From Helicobacter sp. 11S02596-1 (GTDB taxonomy: Bacteria; Campylobacterota; Campylobacteria; Campylobacterales; Helicobacteraceae): DNA of 64,000 bases. The stretch's first letter is position 1. Each line of letters opens with the position of its first letter. The notes beneath the pieces are model-generated. The model did not search any database. It saw only the letters and a list, made by a program, of their open reading frames with translations, and was not told the DNA's origin. Below, piece by piece: positions 56,860-64,000 of the stretch. Where the stretch lies: contig NZ_MLAM01000001.1 of NCBI RefSeq assembly GCF_002272825.1, positions 1-64,000 on the forward strand. Reading direction: 5' to 3'. The translations under genes were made by a program, and so were the position numbers.

Positions 56860-59800
56860 CTACGCCACCAAAGCATTTTCTTTGATAAGATTTACCAGCG
56901 CAACCAGCTTAGTTTGCTCAGGTTGCCCAAAGAGCTTCATAAAGCTCTGAGGCGTATCAAAAGGCGGTTTCATCAGTTCGGTGGCACTTTCGATATACCC
57001 ATTTTGCACCACATAATCCACAATTTTACGCACAAACACGATCTGTTCGTGATTAAGCCCTTGTTCGTTGATAAATCCAGAAAATACCTGCATAGCAGCT
57101 TCGTATTCAAGCTTGGCAATTTTACGAATCATCAATCCAAAAGGCATATCCCCATACTCTTTTTTGTAGTCCTCTTCACTGCCTAATTCTTTTGTGAGAA
57201 TATCAGACAAGGCCTGATAATCAGATTCGGTTAGCTTGATATTATTGCGTAGCTTCAAAATAGCGCTGGAATCCTTGTGTTGCTCAATGTATCGATTTAC
57301 CTTTAGGCGATAATCCTCAAAAGTATAAGCCTCACCAACGCTTTCCCCCTCCTTTGTAGTAAGCACCACATCGGCAAGATCGGTGCATACTATCTTCTTG
57401 CCATCACCCTCATCGACAATAAACTGAATCAAACCTCGCAGTTCAAAACGCACCTGCTCCAAATCCAATAAGCCACAATTTTCCCAAAACTCATCTGTCG
57501 GTATTGCAGTAATCAAGGGCAACTTTGCCTTTACCTCTGCGATAGTCGTTCGCCCTGCGAGATCATTAGCCATATTGCAAAGTTGTGCTTTTAGCTTTTT
57601 AAACATAGAAGCCGACTCAAATGATGCGAGCATCAATCCATACATAAAATTATCAAAACGCTTGGCATATTCGTCCTGCTCTTCATTGAATACCAATGGT
57701 GCGAGACGGCGTATCAAGTCATACTTGTCCTGTTCGCTGATTCTCTCAAACGCCGTAATCACTTTGAATTTTTCCACCGCTCCTAAGTGCAAACGCACAG
57801 ATACCAGTTCTGTATTCAGTCCCGCGACTTGACTAGCAAGAATTGCTACCAGCTTTTTTCGCAAGCCCTGGTGTGTCTCATCCCCAAAATTTACCTCTTG
57901 CAGAAGCGAGACCAATCGCACCTGCTTTGCAAAAATTGCTTCCGAAAGCGTTTGGGTTTCTTTGCCTTCTATGCCATTGGCATTCGTGCGGAAAAATTCA
58001 AAATTACGACAATAATCAAAGATATAAAAACGCCGTTTGTCAGCGTATGTGCCATCTTTTGAGTCGATACACTCAAGCCCTTTACAAAGTCTTGTGCCTC
58101 GCCCAATCATCTGCCAAAACTTTGTCTTGGAACGCACTTTCTTGAAAAACACCAGATTGAGGACCTCTGGCACATCAATGCCAGTATCCATCATATCCAC
58201 CGAAACGGCAATCTGGGGCAACTTGTCTGGTTGTTTAAAGTCATCAATCAAAGTTTGGGCATAGCTATCCTCACAGACAATACGGCGGGCAAAGTCCCCC
58301 TTATACTGCGGATACAGCGCATCAAAGCGCTCAAGAATAAACTGGGCGTGCTTTTTGTTCTGGGCAAATACAATCGTTTTTCCGATACGATCCCCACCCT
58401 TGACCTTAATACCTTTTGTCATAAGGTCTTGTAGCACCATATCTATGGTGTCTTCATTAAACACAATTTCATTGAGCTTTGATGGGGAAATAGAATCAGG
58501 CAATCCCCCATCATCCTCTGTGAAATCTTCCTCATATCGCTGTTTGTCCTCATCGCTCAAATCTTCATAGACGATTCCTTCTTCCAAGAACTTCATCTCC
58601 ACTTCAATATTATAGTATGGCACCAACACGTGATCTGTCTCCACAGCGGTTTCATAGTCATACGCATAGGTTGGCACACCATTTTTTATCTCAAAAAAAT
58701 CATACGTATTGCGATCGACATCGGTTTTTGGCGTGGCAGTCAAGCCCACCACAAGAGAATCAAAATAGTCAAAAATCGCACGATATTTTTTGAAAATACT
58801 GCGATGGGCTTCATCTACAATAATCAAATCAAAATGAGCAGGCGTAAAAAGCCGTTGCCCGTTTTCGGATTTGGCAGTATCGATCGAATTTAAAATCGTT
58901 GGATAGGTAGAAAACACAATTCTTGCATTTTTGTCATCCTTGTTAGAAAGCAAATTGCAAAGAGACATATCCGGTAGGTAATTTTTAAAATCATCCTTTG
59001 CCTGCTTGACTAGCGCTGTGCGATCAGCCAAAAACAAGACATTGGTAATATGCCCGCCACGGGAAAGCACATCCGTGAGGCTCGATGCCGTCCTGGTTTT
59101 GCCTGTGCCCGTTGCCATTACCAAAAGGCTTTTGCGGTGACCTGTAGCAATATTATCGCACACCGCACGGATGGCTTCTTTTTGGTAATAGCGATCGGTA
59201 ATGCGATCATCAATGACAATTTGACTAAGCGCGCGCCGTTCATCCCGTCGTGTAATGAGCTTTTCTAAGTCGCTTTTTGAAAATATCCCGCTGACTTGAC
59301 GTTGCGGATAACTCAAATCATCCCAGAAATAGGTTTCAAAGCCGTTGGTGCAAAACATCAGCGGTCTCCTCTTACACTTGCGCTCAATCGCATCGGCATA
59401 CAGCTTGCACTGCTGGCGACCGATATTGGGGTCTTTGCTGGTGCGTTTGGCTTCCACCACAGCAAGGGGCAATCCATCCTTACCCAAAAGCACATAATCC
59501 ACAAAGCCAGCTTGCCCATCTACACCCGCCATATCCACCACAGGATATTCCTCGATACAATCCTTGTTTTCACCCTCAAATACCCATCCCAACAGCTTCA
59601 AATCCACATCTATGTATTTTTTGCGTGTGACAAACTCAGAAATATCATCCGGCGTAAAGCTACGCTGGGGCATTTGGGTTGCTTTAAGCTCCATAAACTG
59701 CTTGGAGTGTGTGGCAACCAGTGCCTGCAAGCGGGCAATCTCTTCGTCCTTTTGGGCGATGATGCTTTGATGTTCTTTGATCGCTTTTTCATCGACCACC

Positions 59801-60231
59801 AATTTTTCAGCAGGGATGAGTGCCTCAGAAAACTTCCGCTCCTCATAGTTTGCGCCATAGCAGTAATCAATCCATTCAATAAACTCAAACAGCCCCGCAA
59901 GGGAGAGCATTGCATCGCTTTTGGATACCTGCTTTTCGGTATGGACTGCCAAATTGCCTAGCTTGATGATAAAGGGCAACTTTCTCCAAGTCTTATAGTC
60001 TAGGGCAAGACGAAAGCTTGGTTCGTGGATGAGGGATTGTAAATTTTCTTTATAAGGCATCTGCATCGTGCTATCGGCAGAATACACCCATTTGACACCA
60101 AGCTCCAAGGCTTTTCGTGCCCCAACTGCTGCCATCGCAGGCGAGGACGCCAAAACACGCTCCGCCTCGATACAGGCAGAAGAAAAGAGAGCGTATTCGG
60201 TTTGATGTTCTAAAAAGCTAAAGTTTGCCAT
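56860..60231 (-). CDS. hsdR: Type I restriction enzyme, R subunit
   Basis: The 1123-residue protein starts with a DUF4145-like region (about 1-145), then a PD-ExK nuclease with D245 and E260-A-K262, then a helicase with ATGTGKT at 373-379 and DEAH at 473-476. Motor motifs GLTATPKTD and IGRGTRL follow, and the C-terminal part contacts the methylase. It translocates and cleaves unmethylated DNA as part of the HsdR2M2S complex. No frameshift is visible. It is last in the operon, 18 bases after the DUF6602 gene. Confidence 0.95.
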   Translation of the reverse strand: MANFSFLEHQTEYALFSSACIEAERVLASSPAMAAVGARKALELGVKWVYSADSTMQMPYKENLQSLIHEPSFRLALDYKTWRKLPFIIKLGNLAVHTEKQVSKSDAMLSLAGLFEFIEWIDYCYGANYEERKFSEALIPAEKLVVDEKAIKEHQSIIAQKDEEIARLQALVATHSKQFMELKATQMPQRSFTPDDISEFVTRKKYIDVDLKLLGWVFEGENKDCIEEYPVVDMAGVDGQAGFVDYVLLGKDGLPLAVVEAKRTSKDPNIGRQQCKLYADAIERKCKRRPLMFCTNGFETYFWDDLSYPQRQVSGIFSKSDLEKLITRRDERRALSQIVIDDRITDRYYQKEAIRAVCDNIATGHRKSLLVMATGTGKTRTASSLTDVLSRGGHITNVLFLADRTALVKQAKDDFKNYLPDMSLCNLLSNKDDKNARIVFSTYPTILNSIDTAKSENGQRLFTPAHFDLIIVDEAHRSIFKKYRAIFDYFDSLVVGLTATPKTDVDRNTYDFFEIKNGVPTYAYDYETAVETDHVLVPYYNIEVEMKFLEEGIVYEDLSDEDKQRYEEDFTEDDGGLPDSISPSKLNEIVFNEDTIDMVLQDLMTKGIKVKGGDRIGKTIVFAQNKKHAQFILERFDALYPQYKGDFARRIVCEDSYAQTLIDDFKQPDKLPQIAVSVDMMDTGIDVPEVLNLVFFKKVRSKTKFWQMIGRGTRLCKGLECIDSKDGTYADKRRFYIFDYCRNFEFFRTNANGIEGKETQTLSEAIFAKQVRLVSLLQEVNFGDETHQGLRKKLVAILASQVAGLNTELVSVRLHLGAVEKFKVITAFERISEQDKYDLIRRLAPLVFNEEQDEYAKRFDNFMYGLMLASFESASMFKKLKAQLCNMANDLAGRTTIAEVKAKLPLITAIPTDEFWENCGLLDLEQVRFELRGLIQFIVDEGDGKKIVCTDLADVVLTTKEGESVGEAYTFEDYRLKVNRYIEQHKDSSAILKLRNNIKLTESDYQALSDILTKELGSEEDYKKEYGDMPFGLMIRKIAKLEYEAAMQVFSGFINEQGLNHEQIVFVRKIVDYVVQNGYIESATELMKPPFDTPQSFMKLFGQPEQTKLVALVNLIKENALVA

Positions 60232-60249
60232 CGTTTTACCTCATTTTAT

Positions 60250-60903
60250 TTATGAAATATCTTTGAATATGTCCAGAAAATGCTTAATAACTGGATTATC
60301 TTTTGGAATGTAATATTCACCATCAATGTTTTTAATGATGAGGTAAGGTATCCCATCTTCTTTTTTTGCTTCTAACGTGAAAATAAAGTCTATATGAGGA
60401 TACAGAATGGATTTCCCTGATTTAATATACAAATCCAAAGGCTTCTTTTTGTACTTAAACCCAAAACGCTCCAAGAGTGTTTTGGGTGTCAAATCTATAT
60501 TGTAACAGAATATACCACACATCACGGATGGAGAAAGTCCCTTGACCATCTTGGCTACTTCTTCAAATTCCTCAAGTTCCTTTGTGCGACCATTGCTCTT
60601 GATTTCCATTATAATCATGCAGTCATCTACCTCAACCAAATTTTGACCACCCAATATATATACTCTTGCATTCGGTTTAAGCTTTAGCAAGTCAATTTGA
60701 GTGCTTTGCCAACTTCCCTTTGTCAAGAGTCCCCTCCCTAATTTAATTTGTGGAAATGACTTTTCTAAAAAGTCTTTAATGAATTCTTCTCGCATACTGC
60801 CTTTGGTAGGATTGTGAGAAATATCTTCTGATGCCCCAAACTGAAGCTTCAAAAGGTTTTGATAATATAAATCTAGCTGTTCTTGCAAAGTAAGCTTTTC
60901 CAT
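60250..60903 (-). CDS. DUF6602 nuclease-fold-like protein within the type I R-M operon
   Basis: The 217-residue protein lies between hsdS and hsdR, 11 and 18 bases from them, in the same direction. It has a PD-(D/E)XK-like arrangement: REEF at 38-41, D71 in STQIDLL, and E100-I-K102 in MIIMEIKSN. This fits DUF6602, a family I associate with defence loci. Its biochemical role is unknown. It might be an extra nuclease, a regulator of restriction or an independent defence gene. The catalytic-looking triad argues against a pure structural role. Confidence 0.72.
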   Translation of the reverse strand: MEKLTLQEQLDLYYQNLLKLQFGASEDISHNPTKGSMREEFIKDFLEKSFPQIKLGRGLLTKGSWQSTQIDLLKLKPNARVYILGGQNLVEVDDCMIIMEIKSNGRTKELEEFEEVAKMVKGLSPSVMCGIFCYNIDLTPKTLLERFGFKYKKKPLDLYIKSGKSILYPHIDFIFTLEAKKEDGIPYLIIKNIDGEYYIPKDNPVIKHFLDIFKDIS

Positions 60904-60914
60904 ATACTCTCACC

Positions 60915-62075
60915 TCACTCGAAATATTCTTGCATTAGGCTGTTAAAGAGGTTTTCCGCCTCAGTTAGCGCTTGCTTTATTTGGGCTTTTTGCGCTTCGA
61001 TTTCAATTACAATGTTGGTAAAGCGGGTTTGTGTATCTGGTGGTGGGATAGGTATAGGAAGTTTTCTAATATCGCCTAATGCTATGAATTTTTGTGTTCC
61101 GCCTCGATTTACCTTTTGAATTGCATTCTCAAAAAAAGAAGAAGATAACAATGTCTTAATAAATGTGTTACACATAATTGAATCCGCAAACTTTATAATA
61201 GCTACATTTTTAACGGCAAATTCCTGATTGACATTTACAATAACCGGATTTCCTATTGTTCCAATCATTGGCATAATGATGTCACCATTATCTACCTTTG
61301 AGCGTTGGTTAATCTTCATCAAATCTTCGGATGAAATCAGATTGGCTGTAGAAAAATCGATGTAGCCCTGCTTTACATTTTTAGAAGTCACTAAAGGATA
61401 CCCATCTCTAACATAAGTAGGGGAATCGTGTGTGCCATCTCTTACATCACATACACTTTGCAAAGACTGAATTTCCCAACCCTTTTCGTTAATCACAGGG
61501 TCACCAAACATCTCATAAAACACCGACTGCACCAGTTTATCTAGCTCGGTAAGCTGTTCCTTGTAGCCCTTGACTATCTCGCTGGCAAGGTCAAGGTTTT
61601 TGGCAATACGCTTTTGTTCGTCTAAGGGCGGGAGGGGGATTAGAACTTCCGAAAAATTACTTTTATTGATTATAGGTACGACAGGAGCATTTGCAATTTG
61701 TTTCAAATATGCTCTTCTTGTTAGAACCACATTTGCTAGGTACTCGCTAACAATAACCTTGTCATGAGGAATAATAGCATTTATCTGTTGATTGCAAGTA
61801 CTTTCACATGTGGCAATACCAACCTTCCCTATTGTTCCAATACACGTAACTAGTACTGAACCAACAGGTAAAAGTCTGATTTTTTTACGTGCTTTTTCTG
61901 ACACATACTCATTTGGTATGGTGAGTTTCTCAATAGTATCCTCCGAAAAATCATTAGGCTTGAAAAAAGGGATGTCATCAGAATCATAAAATATAGTTTC
62001 TTTTTTAGGTGGGGTGCTTCCTGTTACTATGGTTCCAACATCCCCTAGCCTCACCATCTCCCATTTACCCATCAA
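60915..62075 (-). CDS. hsdS: Type I restriction enzyme, specificity subunit
   Basis: The 386-residue protein contains two recognition domains, each followed by a conserved helical spacer. The first ends LIPLPPLDEQKRIAKNLD, the second PIPIPPPDTQTRFTNIVIEI. Both halves look complete, so a bipartite target is expected. Its start overlaps the hsdM stop by 4 bases (ATGA). No second hsdS, inverted repeat or recombinase is nearby, so this subunit is not obviously switchable, unlike the type IIG system. Confidence 0.94.
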   Translation of the reverse strand: MMGKWEMVRLGDVGTIVTGSTPPKKETIFYDSDDIPFFKPNDFSEDTIEKLTIPNEYVSEKARKKIRLLPVGSVLVTCIGTIGKVGIATCESTCNQQINAIIPHDKVIVSEYLANVVLTRRAYLKQIANAPVVPIINKSNFSEVLIPLPPLDEQKRIAKNLDLASEIVKGYKEQLTELDKLVQSVFYEMFGDPVINEKGWEIQSLQSVCDVRDGTHDSPTYVRDGYPLVTSKNVKQGYIDFSTANLISSEDLMKINQRSKVDNGDIIMPMIGTIGNPVIVNVNQEFAVKNVAIIKFADSIMCNTFIKTLLSSSFFENAIQKVNRGGTQKFIALGDIRKLPIPIPPPDTQTRFTNIVIEIEAQKAQIKQALTEAENLFNSLMQEYFE

Positions 62076-63550
62076 ATCCGCCCCCGCAGTTCCTCAGTCT
62101 TGGCGGTGATGTCTGCATTTAGCATAACAAGCTTATCTAATATCACTGAGGGCGCATCATATGCTACCTTTTCATACACCATTTCTTTATAGCGGTTGAT
62201 AGAAAGGTCATAATTGTTCTCTGCAATCTCGTTTTTGCTCACAAAAAAGCTCTGCTCGGTTTTGGCTCTGTCCGCTTCTCCCTCCAAATCTCCAAAGCGA
62301 GCAAGAATATCAGGGATGTCGTTTTCGGCGATTTCGCTACGCTTATCATCTAGCGAAAACCCATCGGCTTTCATATCATAAAACCAAACGTTTTCCGTGC
62401 CACCAGCGCCTGTTTTGGTAAATACCAGCACGGCGGTGGAAACCCCCGCATAGGGCTTAAACACACCACTAGGCATAGACACCACCGCTCGCAAATGGTG
62501 ATTTTCTACCAATTCCTTGCGGATGGCAATATGTGCTTTTGATGTGCCAAACAGCACCCCATCAGGCACGATACACGCACAGCGCCCGCCCTTTTTTAGC
62601 ATACGGATAAAAAGTGCTAAAAACAGCAGTTCGGTCTTTTTGGTATTACATACTGCTTTGAGGTTGTCATTGATGCTTTCTGCATCTAGTGTGCCGGTAA
62701 AAGGTGGATTGGCTAAAATCACATCATAGCGGGAGGAGATATCGTTTTGCTTGGAAACACTATCCTTATAATCCACATCGGGGTTGGTGATGGAATGGAG
62801 CATTAGATTCATTGCAGAAATACGTAGCATCGTATTATCAGAATCAAAGCCACTAAAGGCATTTCCGGCAAAATGCTCCCACTGCTCGGTAGTCATATCA
62901 CTCTCATAATGCTTGCGAATATATTCTGCAGAGGACACCAAAAATCCCGCTGTGCCACAAGCAGGGTCACAGATATGGTCATCGGGAGTAGGGGCTACCA
63001 GTGCTACCATCATTTCACGAATATGCTTGGGCGTGCGAAACTGCCCATTTTGCCCGGCAGTGGCGAGCTTGCCGAGCATATATTCATAGAGATCGCCTAG
63101 CATATCTTTGTCTTTGATGTCATACTCATAGAGTTCATCAAGGGCAGTGACAACCTTTTGCAAAAGTTGCTTTTTCCCCTCCGGGAAGAGAAACATAGCA
63201 TCTTTCATATAGCGAGAAAAGGCAGCCTGCTCTTTGGTTGCATCATCGCCAATGGCTTTGATAAAGGGGAACACCTTTTGCCCTACGATTTCATAAATCT
63301 CACGAGGGTCGCGGTTTTTGAACTTACTCCATCGCATCGCCTGACCTTGGGCATCTTGCGGGAAGATTTTTGACATTTTCTCACCACTGATGGCTTCAAA
63401 CTGCTCGGCTTCCAAGTCCTTTTCATCCAAGGAGCGGATAAACATTAGGTAGGTAAGTTGCTCAATAACGGTGAGCGGGTTGGTGATGCCACCTGCCCAC
63501 ATATCTGTCCAAATTTTGTCTATCTTGTTGCGGATTTCGCCTGTAATCAT
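62072..63550 (-). CDS. hsdM: Type I restriction enzyme, methyltransferase subunit
   Basis: The 492-residue N6-adenine methyltransferase has an HsdM N-terminal domain (DKIWTDMWAGGITNPLTVIEQL), the SAM motif DPACGTAGFL from 195 and the catalytic NPPF at 281-284. It is first in the operon hsdM-hsdS-DUF6602-hsdR. A 73-base gap separates it from the guaA stop, so it has either its own promoter or read-through from guaA. Confidence 0.96.
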   Translation of the reverse strand: MITGEIRNKIDKIWTDMWAGGITNPLTVIEQLTYLMFIRSLDEKDLEAEQFEAISGEKMSKIFPQDAQGQAMRWSKFKNRDPREIYEIVGQKVFPFIKAIGDDATKEQAAFSRYMKDAMFLFPEGKKQLLQKVVTALDELYEYDIKDKDMLGDLYEYMLGKLATAGQNGQFRTPKHIREMMVALVAPTPDDHICDPACGTAGFLVSSAEYIRKHYESDMTTEQWEHFAGNAFSGFDSDNTMLRISAMNLMLHSITNPDVDYKDSVSKQNDISSRYDVILANPPFTGTLDAESINDNLKAVCNTKKTELLFLALFIRMLKKGGRCACIVPDGVLFGTSKAHIAIRKELVENHHLRAVVSMPSGVFKPYAGVSTAVLVFTKTGAGGTENVWFYDMKADGFSLDDKRSEIAENDIPDILARFGDLEGEADRAKTEQSFFVSKNEIAENNYDLSINRYKEMVYEKVAYDAPSVILDKLVMLNADITAKTEELRGRI

Positions 63551-63623
63551 TGCGTATTTTCCTATTTTTTATACGAATGTAGTTATTGACAAAATATAGC
63601 CAATTTGCAATCAACAAAAAGAC

Positions 63624-64000
63624 TTATTCCCACTCAATCGTTCCCGGAGGCTTTGAAGTAATATCATAGACCACACGATTAATCCCAGCGACTTCATTGA
63701 TAATGCGAGTAGAAATGCTTTCTAAAAGCTCGTGAGGCAGATGGGCAAAGCTCGCTGTCATCCCATCAGTTGCGACTACCGCACGCACACAAATCGTATT
63801 ATCATAGGTGCGATTATCCCCCATCACGCCGACAGATTTGACATTGAGTAGCACGCAAAATGCCTGCCACACCTTGTCATAATAACCGCTTTTGTGCAAT
63901 TCATCCAAAAACACCGCATCGGCTTTCTGGAGCAAATCCAAATCCGTGCGATTGACATCGCCCATAATACGAATCGCAAGACCAGGTCCGGGGAATGGGT
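63624..64000 (-). CDS. guaA: GMP synthase, C-terminal part (runs off the window)
   Basis: The frame is open to the window end and encodes the C-terminal dimerisation domain of Gua[22 protein letters not shown], then [26 protein letters not shown]-like blocks and a terminal TIEWE. The enzyme converts XMP to GMP. The glutaminase and ATPase domains lie beyond 64000. The 3' end of guaA is a known insertion site for genomic islands, which fits the R-M genes that follow. Confidence 0.95.
   Translation of the reverse strand, partial: PFPGPGLAIRIMGDVNRTDLDLLQKADAVFLDELHKSGYYDKVWQAFCVLLNVKSVGVMGDNRTYDNTICVRAVVATDGMTASFAHLPHELLESISTRIINEVAGINRVVYDITSKPPGTIEWE

Noticed and set aside
60915-62075. Invertible or duplicated hsdS
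   Set aside because: Only one complete specificity gene is present, with no inverted repeats, silent halves or recombinase nearby.

Overview
The window looks like a chromosomal segment of a non-pylori Helicobacter (Campylobacterota). The basis is family-level protein resemblance (AtpB, EF-P, FliQ and LPP20 are close to H. pylori forms as I remember them) and gene blocks in the order known from Helicobacter: secG-frr-pyrE-RDD, recA-eno-FtsB-like-AMIN-aroK, EI24/ppiC-fba-efp, fliQ-murB and rpmE-rsmI-trmH. Menaquinone made by a futalosine-route enzyme (MqnD) and long poly-G contingency tracts also fit. I do not assign a species. I saw no tRNA or rRNA gene.

Layout. 1-1100: gene-free array of hairpin repeats. 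1111-7650: a Fur-box-preceded pair of ABC half-transporters, then yejAB on the other strand. 7843-20111: mostly housekeeping genes (thiosulfate uptake tsuA-tusA, trpS, lpp20, bioC, secG-frr-pyrE, atpB, thiE-like, mqnD, msrA). 20185-26066: a phase-variable type IIG restriction-modification gene followed by inverted alternative specificity cassettes and a serine recombinase. 26226-43573: recA-eno-aroK cluster, efp-fba-ppiC, accC-hemD-crcB, an outer-membrane TraF-like protein, murB-fliQ, trpCF-B-A. 43701-51926: accessory region with an exported ATP-dependent ligase, a poly-G sulfatase/LTA-synthase-like gene, a Fur-box and poly-G TonB receptor, a candidate type I toxin-antitoxin, a DUF1353 remnant and more hairpin arrays. 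51927-56629: aminotransferase and rRNA-modification cluster. 56806-63635: type I R-M island (hsdM-hsdS-DUF6602-hsdR) abutting the 3' end of guaA, which runs off the window.

Most notable points. (1) The type IIG gene has a 47-bp inverted repeat (one mismatch) inside its recognition-domain coding region. The partner copy sits 1.9 kb downstream at the head of an oppositely oriented cassette, and the reading frame is the same at both copies. A serine recombinase lies just outside, so inversion should swap sequence specificity; a poly-G tract and a (CT)7 tract add further variation. (2) About a dozen copies of a repeat made of three successive hairpins have near-invariant linkers but different, internally complementary stems. 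Further modules with conserved loops (AACTGCTT, CTTGCGAAGCG) and variable stems accompany them. I do not recognise this family. (3) A 23-residue hydrophobic peptide gene has a strong promoter, a leader that can sequester its ribosome binding site, a terminator and a possible antisense RNA. (4) All three poly-G tracts leave their genes out of frame by the same step in this assembly.

Motif positions and frames were read by eye from the sequence. Family names rest on general knowledge, and no database search was possible.
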